Shown one piece after another: positions 1-8,000 of a stretch of DNA of 64,000 nucleotides. Source of the DNA: Aeromonas jandaei (GTDB taxonomy: Bacteria > Pseudomonadota > Gammaproteobacteria > Enterobacterales > Aeromonadaceae). The number at the start of each line of letters is the position of its first letter. Positions within the stretch are counted from its first letter, which is position 1. Location of the stretch: positions 2,634,001-2,698,000 of the forward strand of contig NZ_CP149571.1 in the NCBI RefSeq assembly GCF_037890695.1. The letters are read 5' to 3'. The notes under the pieces were generated by a model, which was not told the origin of the DNA, ran no database searches, and saw only the letters and a list, made by a program, of their open reading frames with translations. A program made the translations under genes and the position numbers.

Positions 1-1720
1 CCAGTCGCCACTGGCCTTCGGCCGATTCACCGTAAAACTTGTGGGAGAGCAGGCGCATGTCACGCAATCCCTTGGTGCGCACAAAGCCCAGCTGCTGCTG
101 GTCGAGAGATTGGCCGACGAGGCTGTTGAAGGGGCTCAGCAGGATGCTGCGGGTGCCGGCGGGGGAGACCAGTTCGATCAGAAGATCGGGCAGACGCTGG
201 TGATCCAGGCTCACCATCACCTGAACCGCTTCGACCGTCAACGGTGTGGCAATGCGGGTTGTCGAGCTGGTCGGGCTGTTGCCCACATCCGGGATGGCAG
301 CGGTACTGCCGGTGACATTGATCTTCTGCCACGGCAGCTGCACCAGCGGGGGGAGGGGCTGGTGATTGGCTGCCAGCTCAAGCGCCTTGTTGACGTCGAT
401 CAGACCGAAACCGTAAGTCGGGCTGAACCACATGCCGGCGGCATTGCGCTCCCACCCTTCCAGCCCTTTCACGTCGCGCACCTTGCCGGTGCTGCTGGTG
501 TAGCTGACCATCACGGGCTGATGTTTGGCATCGACCCGGGTAGCGCTGCGCGCCAGCAGATCCCGAAAATCGCGTACTGACAGATCCGGGTAGGCGGACA
601 TCAGCAGTGCCATGGCACCCGAGGTACTGGGGGTGGCAGAGGAGGTGCCGTTCATCACGCCGTTGTAGTCGCAACTGGCATCCAGTTGCGGGTTGCCGTG
701 CAGCCGGTTGGTGCGGGGATCGTCGGTGCGGTTATAGCCCATATCGCAGCCGGGCAGATCCGTGGTCACCATGGCGGGGGAATCGGTACCGTACTCGCCG
801 CCGGTGGCGCTCAGGAAGACGTTGCTGCCGACGCTGGAGTAGGAGGATCTGACACCATCTGCGTTGAGCGCGCTTACCACCAGGTTCCAGAAGTTGCTGT
901 TTGAGGGGTCGAGATTGCTGTTCTCGAACGGCAATTTGGGGCCGTTGCCGGTGCGATTGAGCACATAGCCGCCCGCCGCTATCTTGTTGAAGCCGTTGCC
1001 GGCAGCCTTGATATAGGCGGCACTCTGCGCCTTGAGGGTTTGCTGTTCGAACAGACGGTCGAGCTGGGCCTGATCCAGGTCGTTGGCCGGACGGGGATCG
1101 ACCAGGCTCATGCCATAGCTCTGGTTGAACACCCGGTTATCGCGGCTGGCATCGCTGTCGCCAAGGGCGTAGAGCCAGTCTTTCTGCAACTGCTGGCTGT
1201 TGTCGTCCAGCAGGTTGAACCCCTGCAACTGGGCCCGCGGGGCGATCCCCTTGGTGCCGATGGCGTTGTCTACCGCCGCTATGATGCCGGAGACCGAAGT
1301 GCCGTGCGCCGTATCCGCATCCGTCGGGGTCGGGTCATCGCTGCCGGTCACCACGTTTTTGGATCCCGGACGGACGTTGTCCGCCAGATCCGGGTGGGCG
1401 ATAGCCAAGCCATCATCCACCACGGCCACATTGACCCCCTGTCCCAGCACGCCGGTGCGATGTGCCCACCAGAGGTTGAGGTCGTTGCCTGCTACGCCGC
1501 CACGGGCGCTGAAGGCATCCTGGCCACTGTTGAGCAGATACCACTGCTGATCCTGCAGCGGGTTGATGCCGGGCAGACAGCGTTCGCTGCTGCTGCGGCC
1601 GGTATCCAGTCCGGCTTCCTTGCCGGTCAGGGGGGCACAACTTTCATTTGCCTGAACAGATGCAACTGGCAGAGCCGACAGCAGTGCTGTGATCGCCAGT
1701 GCTAACGATGTTTGCTTCAT
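1..1720 (-). CDS. aspA: Kexin-like extracellular serine protease (ASP/AhpA type), 3' end cut by window edge
   Basis: Subtilisin-family (S8) secreted protease. About 573 residues are present; the reading frame runs off the left edge with no stop. The ATG at 1720 follows GGAG by about ten bases and starts a Sec signal peptide (MKQTSLALAITALLSALPV..., cleavage probably after residue 24). The catalytic Asp is in VVDDG (residue 102), the His in HGTSVSG (139) and the Ser in GTSSATPS (360). Subtracting a 24-residue signal gives 78, 115 and 336, which are the triad positions I recall for ASP of Aeromonas sobria. The C-terminal part (from about residue 430) resembles a proprotein-convertase P domain. 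In ASP systems a dedicated chaperone gene (ORF2) follows; here that position lies outside the window. The family call is firm; the exact orthologue name is inferred. Confidence 0.93.
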   Translation of the reverse strand, partial: MKQTSLALAITALLSALPVASVQANESCAPLTGKEAGLDTGRSSSERCLPGINPLQDQQWYLLNSGQDAFSARGGVAGNDLNLWWAHRTGVLGQGVNVAVVDDGLAIAHPDLADNVRPGSKNVVTGSDDPTPTDADTAHGTSVSGIIAAVDNAIGTKGIAPRAQLQGFNLLDDNSQQLQKDWLYALGDSDASRDNRVFNQSYGMSLVDPRPANDLDQAQLDRLFEQQTLKAQSAAYIKAAGNGFNKIAAGGYVLNRTGNGPKLPFENSNLDPSNSNFWNLVVSALNADGVRSSYSSVGSNVFLSATGGEYGTDSPAMVTTDLPGCDMGYNRTDDPRTNRLHGNPQLDASCDYNGVMNGTSSATPSTSGAMALLMSAYPDLSVRDFRDLLARSATRVDAKHQPVMVSYTSSTGKVRDVKGLEGWERNAAGMWFSPTYGFGLIDVNKALELAANHQPLPPLVQLPWQKINVTGSTAAIPDVGNSPTSSTTRIATPLTVEAVQVMVSLDHQRLPDLLIELVSPAGTRSILLSPFNSLVGQSLDQQQLGFVRTKGLRDMRLLSHKFYGESAEGQWRL

Positions 1721-2181
1721 TATTTTTAAACTCCATCTTATAGAGCACCTTCCTGGGTGCGAATGGAATCTACACACGGATGATGAAGAGCCAAAAGAAC
1801 CTGTTTTCATAAGTTAGATCAGCCTCAAAGAAATCCGATCTTTTTTATGTTAGATATTCCATTGGAGCTGATCGTGTGTTTTATTGAGAGCATTTATCAG
1901 CGCTCGCTATTGATCTTTTTGTTGTTAAGTCAGGTGGTTAGCAGTCAATGCTGACTGGCGCGCGATGTGCGCTGCCACATTGGCGTAGTTTGTTTGCACT
2001 CCGTTCTCTTCATTCCCCATCTCTTCGTCGCCCGGCTCATAAGCTTCCTCAATTTTGTCGCTTGGTATTGGTAGCCGACTCTGATAAGTTGTCTTTCATT
2101 AGCCGTTTGGACGTCTGGATTTCCAATTTGAAATCAGTAGTCCGCTATCACCTTGATGAGTCTTGAGACAGGGAGTCTTGT
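1721..2181. other. Intergenic region between aspA and the MetQ-like gene
   Basis: About 460 bases between two divergent genes, clearly more AT-rich than the flanking coding sequence. It should hold the promoters of both genes. A short inverted repeat (GCACC/GGTGC around 1746-1761) sits just upstream of the protease start. I see no convincing small gene: the open frame at 1948-2166 has no ribosome binding site and an unprotein-like composition. Confidence 0.6.
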
Positions 2182-3009
2182 ATGTTGCGTCGCACCTTCT
2201 GGTTTTGTTCTCTATTGCTCTTGCTGAGCGGCACTCTGGCTGGCACTGCCTGGGCGGGTGAGCAGGATCGCCAAGAGATTGTGATCGGCACTACGGTGGG
2301 GGATTTTGCCGACATGGTGACCGACTCCATCAAGCCGCAGCTGGAGGCCAAAGGGTACAAGGTCAGGCTGGTGGAATTTACCGACTATGTTTCCCCCAAC
2401 ATTGCGCTGGCGGATGGCTCGCTCGATGTGAACTGTTTCCAGCACAAGCCTTATCTCGAGAGCTTTAGCAAAGACCGCGGTTTGTCACTGACACCCGTTG
2501 TGCAGGTCCCCACCGGGCCGATGGGGCTCTATTCCGGCAAGTTGGCCACACTCGATCAGCTGAAAGAGGGGAGTACGGTGGCTATCCCCAACGATCCCAC
2601 CAATCAGGCGCGCGCCCTGCTGATGCTGCAGGATTTGGGCTGGCTCACTCTCAAGAAGGGGATTAACCCGCTCAAGGCGAGTGAGTTTGATGTGGTGAAC
2701 AACCCGCACAATCTCAAGCTGGTACTGCTCGAGGCGGCGCAACTGCCCCGTTCGCGGGAGGATGTGGATTTTGCGGTGATCAACGGCAATTTTGCCGCCT
2801 CCAGCGGCATCCCGTTTAGCCAGGGGCTCTTTCTTGAGCGCAGCTACGCCTTTATCAACTGGGTGGTCGTGAAGCAGGTCGACAGCGAGAAGCCATTTGT
2901 CAGGGATGTGGCGGCCGCCTACAACTCTGCGGAGTTCAAGGCTTATGCCGCCAAGCGGTTTGCCGGCTACAAATTGCCGCAGGCATGGTCGACCGGGCAG
3001 GTTCAATAA
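2182..3009 (+). CDS. metQ: MetQ/NlpA-family substrate-binding protein, orphan
   Basis: Periplasmic binding protein of the NlpA/MetQ family, which delivers D- or L-methionine to the MetNI ABC importer. It has 275 residues, the usual length. After the signal peptide (residues 1-25, ending in GTAWA) comes the family opening IVIGTTVGDFADMV, and later the typical DVNCFQHKPYLE and PNDPTNQARAL motifs. Two things are unlike E. coli MetQ: there is no lipobox cysteine, so the protein should be cleaved by signal peptidase I and be soluble; and no metN or metI is next to it. It stands alone, with a bidirectional terminator after it. The ligand is inferred from the family and could be another amino acid or a methionine-like compound. 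Confidence 0.85.
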   Translation: MLRRTFWFCSLLLLLSGTLAGTAWAGEQDRQEIVIGTTVGDFADMVTDSIKPQLEAKGYKVRLVEFTDYVSPNIALADGSLDVNCFQHKPYLESFSKDRGLSLTPVVQVPTGPMGLYSGKLATLDQLKEGSTVAIPNDPTNQARALLMLQDLGWLTLKKGINPLKASEFDVVNNPHNLKLVLLEAAQLPRSREDVDFAVINGNFAASSGIPFSQGLFLERSYAFINWVVVKQVDSEKPFVRDVAAAYNSAEFKAYAAKRFAGYKLPQAWSTGQVQ

Positions 3010-3041
3010 TCCACACCAGCAATTGCTTGGCGCCACTCCAA

Positions 3042-3069
3042 AAAACGCCCCCGAATGCGGGGGCGTTTT
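3042..3069. terminator. Bidirectional Rho-independent terminator
   Basis: An 11-bp stem (AAAACGCCCCC / GGGGGCGTTTT) with a six-base loop, flanked by A-run and T-run, lies between the convergent metQ-like gene and yejM. Confidence 0.9.
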
Positions 3070-3087
3070 GTTTGAGATAGATGCCTG

Positions 3088-4938
3088 TCAGGGGTGACGG
3101 TAGAAGCGGTTGAGCTCGTTCATTACCTGGATCATGGCGCCCATGTCGGGAGTGGCCCGCTTGATGGGTTGATAGCTGTTGCGATCCAGTAGCTCGAAGT
3201 CACCCTGTTTGTTGAAGTGGGTGATAGTTCCGCTCTGGTAGATGGCAAAGTCGTTCTGATCCCCGGCCAGCAGCCAGTTGCGCGGGCTGAAGTCGAACAG
3301 CGAGCGGCCAATGCTGTAATCACGCGGCGGGTTACGCACCCCCAGCATCCCCTGCATCAGGGTCGGTGCCAGGTCGAAATGGCTGCTCGGCTGCTCGATC
3401 ACCTGACTGTTTCGGCCAGGCCAGGCCACCACCATGGGCACCTGCACCTGATAGAGGGAGTAGTTGCTGCCAGCGCCCCAGCTGTTGCTCTGGGTGTCGT
3501 TGAACTCCTGACCATGGTTGGAGGTGATGACCACCACCGTATTGCTATCCATGCCCTGCAGCTGCAGTTTGGTCAGCATCTCTTCCAGCAACTGGTCGGT
3601 ATAGAAGACCGAGTTCTTGTAGCGATTCTCCAGCTTCACCAGGTTTTCCGCCCGATAGGCGGTAGCCGGATTGAAGTTGGTCAGCTCCGGCTGGAAAGGG
3701 CCCTTCATGGTTGCGGGCAGCTGGTAGTCGCCAGGACTTGAGAGATAGACCAGCGAGAACCAGGGGCGCTCCGGCGTGCGCTTCTCCAGCCACTGCTGCC
3801 AGTCGGTCAGCAGCTTGCCGTCGTTGGTCTGCTCGGAGACAAACACCTGTTTGCGCAGACCGGCGAGGATGCTCTTGCGATACTTCTGGCCATCTTCTAT
3901 CGCCCCGAACAGGCCGAACTGGTAATCCTGGCGCAGCAGTTCGTCAAACAGCACCGGCGGGCGCTTGTCGCTGCTGATCTCTTTGTAGTAGTGACCGGGC
4001 AGGCCATAAAAGAGGCTGAACATCCCCATCAGGTCATCGTTGCCGCCGCTCAGGTGATTGCGGAAGCTGAGATGCTGATCCGCATAGCGCTGCAGATTAG
4101 GCATGTTGATGTTGTTGAGCATGTCAAAGCGCAGCGAATCGACCACCACAATCAGCAGGTTGCTGTGGGTAAGGGGCGCATTGACGTTGAGCGGCCGCAA
4201 CGGATAGCGGATCCGGCTGTCACTGTCATCGCTCTGGTTGGCTGCCTGCTTCTCGTACTGATCCAGATCCAGCCAGCCGTGTTTGGCCAGGAAGGAGCGG
4301 GCCGTCATGGGGTAGGAGAGGGGGAAGTTGGCGCGCTGCATGGTGATGGGCTGATACAGGGTGGCATCCGCCCAGCTGTTGACCACGTGGGTCAGGATAA
4401 AGCAGACCAGCAGCGCCAGCCCTACCTGATTGCCATACTGACGGCGCTTGCGCTTGTTGATCTTGCGCCAGACATAGGCCGACAGCAGCAGTTGCAGCAG
4501 GAAGATGGTCGGCACGGCAACGAAGATGATGCTCCAGATCGAGCCCTCCTCGGTCTGGGCCTGATCCAGCAGCAACTGCCACACCTGGGCATTGAGGTGG
4601 AACTTGAAGAGCCGGAATACCTGGGTGTCGATCAGCAAAAGCACCAGCGCCAGCGTCGCCACGACGGCGGAGATGAAGCGCAGGGGCTTCTCTTTGGGCA
4701 ATACGAAGCTCAAAGGGAAGATCGTCAGCAGGTAGGTGACGAAACTTAAAAACGAGAAGTGGCCAATCCAGCTTACAACGAGGTAGACCACACCAAGGGT
4801 GGTCGACGGCCAGCTGATGGCACCCAGGTAACGGGTGGCAATCAGCATGGCGAGAATGATGTTGAAGAAGGAGAACCAATGCCCCCAGGTGATCAGGCGA
4901 GAGACATTATCACGATAGGGGTTACCGGTTTCGACCAT
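3088..4938 (-). CDS. yejM: Inner-membrane sulfatase-fold protein YejM/PbgA (LapC)
   Basis: This 616-residue protein has five N-terminal membrane helices (residues about 15-190, DUF3413 domain), followed by a periplasmic alkaline-phosphatase/sulfatase-fold domain starting near residue 255 (LIVVVDSLRFDML). In E. coli YejM/PbgA/LapC senses lipopolysaccharide and controls LpxC stability through LapB and FtsH. Its length matches the family (586 in E. coli) with some extension. It sits downstream of yejL on the same strand and is divergent from yejK, which is the order seen in enterobacteria. The catalytic Thr/Cys and full metal site of active sulfatases are not evident, consistent with a regulatory rather than enzymatic role. 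Confidence 0.93.
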   Translation of the reverse strand: MVETGNPYRDNVSRLITWGHWFSFFNIILAMLIATRYLGAISWPSTTLGVVYLVVSWIGHFSFLSFVTYLLTIFPLSFVLPKEKPLRFISAVVATLALVLLLIDTQVFRLFKFHLNAQVWQLLLDQAQTEEGSIWSIIFVAVPTIFLLQLLLSAYVWRKINKRKRRQYGNQVGLALLVCFILTHVVNSWADATLYQPITMQRANFPLSYPMTARSFLAKHGWLDLDQYEKQAANQSDDSDSRIRYPLRPLNVNAPLTHSNLLIVVVDSLRFDMLNNINMPNLQRYADQHLSFRNHLSGGNDDLMGMFSLFYGLPGHYYKEISSDKRPPVLFDELLRQDYQFGLFGAIEDGQKYRKSILAGLRKQVFVSEQTNDGKLLTDWQQWLEKRTPERPWFSLVYLSSPGDYQLPATMKGPFQPELTNFNPATAYRAENLVKLENRYKNSVFYTDQLLEEMLTKLQLQGMDSNTVVVITSNHGQEFNDTQSNSWGAGSNYSLYQVQVPMVVAWPGRNSQVIEQPSSHFDLAPTLMQGMLGVRNPPRDYSIGRSLFDFSPRNWLLAGDQNDFAIYQSGTITHFNKQGDFELLDRNSYQPIKRATPDMGAMIQVMNELNRFYRHP

Positions 4939-4985
4939 AGTGATCCATCTGCGTTGAGAAACGTCAAATCAACAGAGTCGGGGAC

Positions 4986-5213
4986 TCAGTGCGTGTCGTG
5001 GCGGTTATCGACCGATGCGGTCAGGGCCTGGACAAACTTTTCGGTGATGGCCTGACGCTGGGCCGGAGCCATACCGTTGATGATATTGGTAGTCAGGTTG
5101 CCGAGCACCATCAGACTGAGATCCACCGGCGCCTTGTGCTTCTCCAGGGCGGTGATCAGGTCGTTCATCAGGGCGTCAAACTGCTCGTTATTGTACTTTG
5201 ATACGATGGGCAT
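4986..5213 (-). CDS. yejL: YejL, UPF0352 family small protein
   Basis: A 75-residue protein starting [19 protein letters not shown], typical of the UPF0352 family (75 residues in E. coli). I chose the ATG at 5213 over an upstream in-frame ATG at 5237 because the family begins with MPIVSKY and GAAG precedes it. Its function is unknown. It lies 47 bases upstream of yejM and is probably cotranscribed with it; the yejK-yejL-yejM grouping is conserved. Confidence 0.93.
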   Translation of the reverse strand: MPIVSKYNNEQFDALMNDLITALEKHKAPVDLSLMVLGNLTTNIINGMAPAQRQAITEKFVQALTASVDNRHDTH

Positions 5214-5286
5214 AATCTTCAGTTCATCTCGGTTCAAAGCGCCTTATAATACTTCACCCTTTCGGCTAACACTATGGCTTTGTGAC

Positions 5287-6348
5287 ATGAGTCTCGATAT
5301 CGACAAGATCATACTTCACTCCCTGCGCCAGGGCGGCGATGGTCAACCACACGCCGATACCCGCAGCCAGACCCTTCCTCCCGACGAGGCGGTACAGGGG
5401 CTGATGGCGGAGCTGCATCGCATCTATAACGGCAAGGGAGGCAAGGGCTTTGGCTTCTTCGCCGACCCCGAGGCTGCCGTCGCCGAGCTGGCGGAGGGGG
5501 AAGAGGCCCCCAAGCAGCCCTCTCCCGCGTTTCGCATTGCCCTCGAACAGCTGCTCGGCGAGCAGAGCGAATTTGTTCCCTTCTCGGTCAATGTGACCCA
5601 GATGCTGGTCAAACAGCTGGTGGAGCACGCCCTCGATGAGCAGGGGGTATTGCTGATTGCCAAATACAACTATGTCGGTGTCGATTATCTGATGATCGCC
5701 CTGCTGGAGGGCAAGGAGAGCGTCACCGTCAGCGAAGCGCTGGAGTTGCGTCACATCCAGTATCTCGATATTGGCAAACTCAATCTGGTGGCCCGCATCG
5801 ATTTGACCGAGTGGAAAACCCAACCCGAGTCACGCCGTTATATTACCTTCAGCAAGGGACGTATTGGTCGCAAGCTGGGCGACTTCTTTATGGATCTGCT
5901 GGGTGCCCGTGAAGGAATGGATGCCAAGATCCAGAATAAAGGGCTGCTGCAGGCAGTTGAAGATTATTGCGAGAGTCGCCAGCTCGAACCGGCAGAGCGC
6001 AATGACTATAAAAAGCAGGTTTTCAAATATTGCACCGAGCAGGCGAGTGCCGGTGAAGAGATCGAGATCAAGGAGCTGTCGGCAGAACTCTCCGCAAAAG
6101 ATGCCGACGAGGGTGACCTCGATTTTTACAGCTTCATTGGTCAGGAGTACGAACTGGAAGAGCGCTTCCCGGCCGACCGTTCTACCCTGCGCGGGCTGAC
6201 CAAGTTTGTTGGTTCCGGCGGCGGTCTGACACTGAGTTTTGAGCAGAAGTTGTTGAACAGCCGCGTGTTTTATGACCCGCAGACCGACACCCTGACCATC
6301 AAGGGGGTACCGCCCAACCTCAAGGATCAGCTGCTGCGCCAGTCGTAA
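5287..6348 (+). CDS. yejK: Nucleoid-associated protein YejK/NdpA
   Basis: A 353-residue member of the 37-kDa nucleoid-associated protein family (NdpA), a spermidine-nucleoid component of unknown precise role. The start at 5287 (MSLDIDKIILHSL) is preferred because it matches the family N-terminus; the frame is open upstream only by chance. Conserved blocks include LLIAKYNYVGVDYLMIALL and the C-terminal TLTIKGVPPNLKDQL. It is divergent from yejL with about 70 bases between the starts, so the two promoters overlap. Confidence 0.94.
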   Translation: MSLDIDKIILHSLRQGGDGQPHADTRSQTLPPDEAVQGLMAELHRIYNGKGGKGFGFFADPEAAVAELAEGEEAPKQPSPAFRIALEQLLGEQSEFVPFSVNVTQMLVKQLVEHALDEQGVLLIAKYNYVGVDYLMIALLEGKESVTVSEALELRHIQYLDIGKLNLVARIDLTEWKTQPESRRYITFSKGRIGRKLGDFFMDLLGAREGMDAKIQNKGLLQAVEDYCESRQLEPAERNDYKKQVFKYCTEQASAGEEIEIKELSAELSAKDADEGDLDFYSFIGQEYELEERFPADRSTLRGLTKFVGSGGGLTLSFEQKLLNSRVFYDPQTDTLTIKGVPPNLKDQLLRQS

Positions 6349-6373
6349 TGTGATCAAGCCGTCATTTCCGGCA

Positions 6374-6407
6374 AAAAGAGACTCTGCCTTGGCAGAGTCT
6401 CTTTTTT
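6374..6407 (+). terminator. Rho-independent terminator of yejK
   Basis: A stem formed by AGAGACTCTGCC and GGCAGAGTCTCT with a TT loop, followed by a T-run, 25 bases after the yejK stop. Confidence 0.93.
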
Positions 6408-6475
6408 ATTGGGCGAAAGGGGCAGGGCGAAACCGGGCCGGTGCTTTGTTAACAGATCAAACAAAATAAACCACC

Positions 6476-6509
6476 TGAAAGGGTTTTCATTCAAGTGAAA
6501 ACCCTTTCA
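6476..6509. repeat. Perfect 14-bp inverted repeat upstream of malE
   Basis: Arms TGAAAGGGTTTTCA (6476-6489) and TGAAAACCCTTTCA (6496-6509) are exact reverse complements separated by six bases. No T-run follows on either strand, so a terminator is unlikely. The symmetry, the location 235 bases before malE and the AT-rich surroundings suggest an operator for a dimeric regulator. The regulator is unknown. Confidence 0.7.
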
Positions 6510-6513
6510 TTGG

Positions 6514-6550
6514 GGTAATTATATTTCAGTTTGGTAATTATATTTCGGTT
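6514..6550. repeat. Two 18-bp direct repeats at 19-bp phase upstream of malE
   Basis: GGTAATTATATTTCAGTT (6514-6531) and GGTAATTATATTTCGGTT (6533-6550) differ at one base. They start five bases after the inverted repeat at 6476-6509. A 19-bp period places them on nearly the same face of the helix, as expected for paired activator sites. The sequence does not match the E. coli MalT box (GGGGATGAGG core). Confidence 0.65.
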
Positions 6551-6743
6551 GTTGTTTTGAAATAAGCCGATAAACAGGGTTATTTCCCCGATTTAAGAAA
6601 ATGTTTTCAAAACTTTCTGGAAGGAAATACGTAATTGCATTTCAAAAATGCGAGTTGCGTCATGTGAGGCGAATGACGCTTGGGATAATATTCACTTCGC
6701 ACACAATGCTCTTACAGCGCGGAACTACTACAAGGAAAGGCTC

Positions 6744-7925
6744 ATGAAAAAGAAATTGCTGTCATCCCTGATCGGTCTGGCCACTCTTGGCGTCGCTTGC
6801 ACTGCTACTGCTGCCATCGATGAAGGCCAGCTGACCATCTGGATCAACGGTGACAAGGGATACAACGGTCTGGCTGAAGTGGGTAAGAAATTTGAAGCAG
6901 AAACCGGCATCAAGGTTACTGTTGCTCACCCGGATCAGGTTGAAGTGAAATTCCAGCAAGCCGCCGCCACTGGCAACGGCCCGGACATCTTCTTCTGGGC
7001 TCACGACCGTTACGGTGAGTGGGTCAAGGCCGGTCTGCTGGTTCCGGTAACGCCGAGCGCTGCGACTAAAGCCAAATTCGAACAGCTGGCATGGGATGCC
7101 ATGACTGTTGACGGTAAAACCTATGGCTACCCGGTTGCCATGGAAGCAGTCAGCCTGATCTACAACAAGGATCTGCTGCCTGAGCCGCCGAAGACCTTCG
7201 AAGAGATCGCCAAGATTGACGAGACTCTGAAGAAGAACGGCAAGCGCGCCATCATGTGGGCCTATGACACCCCCTACTTCAGCTACCCGCTGGTGGCTGC
7301 CAACGGTGGCTACGCCTTCAAGAAAACCGCTACCGGTTATGACGTGAAAGACACCGGCGTGAACAACGCTGGCGCCAAGATCGGCGTAGGCTACATCTCT
7401 GAGATGATCAAATCCGGTCACCTGGAGAAGGGTATCGACTACGGCGTAATGGATGCCAAGTTCAACAAGGGCGAAGTGGCCATGATGATCAACGGTTCCT
7501 GGGCCTGGAGCAACCTGGACAAGAGCGGCATCAAGTACGGCGTAGCGCCGCTGCCGACCCTGAAGGGCAAACCGGCTAAAGCCTTCGTTGGCGTACTGGG
7601 TGCCACCATCAACGCCGCCAGCCCGAACAAGGATCTGGCCATCGAGTTCCTGGAAAACTACCTGCTGACCGATGCCGGTCTGGCTCCGGTCAACGCCGAC
7701 AAGCCGCTGGGTGCCGTTGCGCTGAAATCCTTCCAGAAGACGCTGGAATCCGATCCGCACATCAAGGCCACCATGCAAAACGCCCAGGCTGGCGAGCCGA
7801 TGCCGTCCGTGCCCGAGATGAGCCGTTTCTGGTCCTCCTTCGAAACTGCCCTCAAGAACGTGACCTCCGGTCGTCAAGGTGTTGACGAAGCGCTGGATAC
7901 CGCTGCCAAGCGTATCGTTCAGTAA
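6744..7925 (+). CDS. malE: Maltose/maltodextrin-binding periplasmic protein MalE
   Basis: A 393-residue periplasmic receptor of the maltose ABC importer, nearly the length of E. coli MalE (396). The ATG at 6744 follows AAGGAAAGG and opens a signal peptide ([18 protein letters not shown]...TATAA). The mature protein begins [19 protein letters not shown] and carries the family motifs [16 protein letters not shown] and [17 protein letters not shown]. An in-frame ATG at 6648 was rejected as it would put about 32 extra residues ahead of the signal peptide. It is first of four mal genes on one strand. The 395 bases before it hold unusual repeats (6476-6550) likely to be regulatory. Confidence 0.97.
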   Translation: MKKKLLSSLIGLATLGVACTATAAIDEGQLTIWINGDKGYNGLAEVGKKFEAETGIKVTVAHPDQVEVKFQQAAATGNGPDIFFWAHDRYGEWVKAGLLVPVTPSAATKAKFEQLAWDAMTVDGKTYGYPVAMEAVSLIYNKDLLPEPPKTFEEIAKIDETLKKNGKRAIMWAYDTPYFSYPLVAANGGYAFKKTATGYDVKDTGVNNAGAKIGVGYISEMIKSGHLEKGIDYGVMDAKFNKGEVAMMINGSWAWSNLDKSGIKYGVAPLPTLKGKPAKAFVGVLGATINAASPNKDLAIEFLENYLLTDAGLAPVNADKPLGAVALKSFQKTLESDPHIKATMQNAQAGEPMPSVPEMSRFWSSFETALKNVTSGRQGVDEALDTAAKRIVQ

Positions 7926-7938
7926 GCTCGCACTACCC

Positions 7939-7959
7939 GGGAGGCCGCAATGGCCTCCC
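7939..7959 (+). other. Intercistronic hairpin malE-malF
   Basis: An 8-bp perfect stem (GGGAGGCC / GGCCTCCC) with a GCAAT loop, 14 bases after the malE stop and without a T-run. In E. coli a REP element at the same place stabilises malE mRNA and lowers malF expression; this hairpin probably has the same effect here. Confidence 0.6.
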
Positions 7960-8000
7960 ACTCTCTCAAATCTCTCTTGGCGTTATAAAGGTTAATTGGC

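Noticed and set aside
1948..2166. Small open frame between aspA and the MetQ-like gene
   Set aside because: No ribosome binding site, odd composition, lies in a promoter region.
6600..6743. CRP site (TGTGA at 6664-6668) before malE
   Set aside because: The right half is poor and its distance to any -10 element does not fit; too weak to list.
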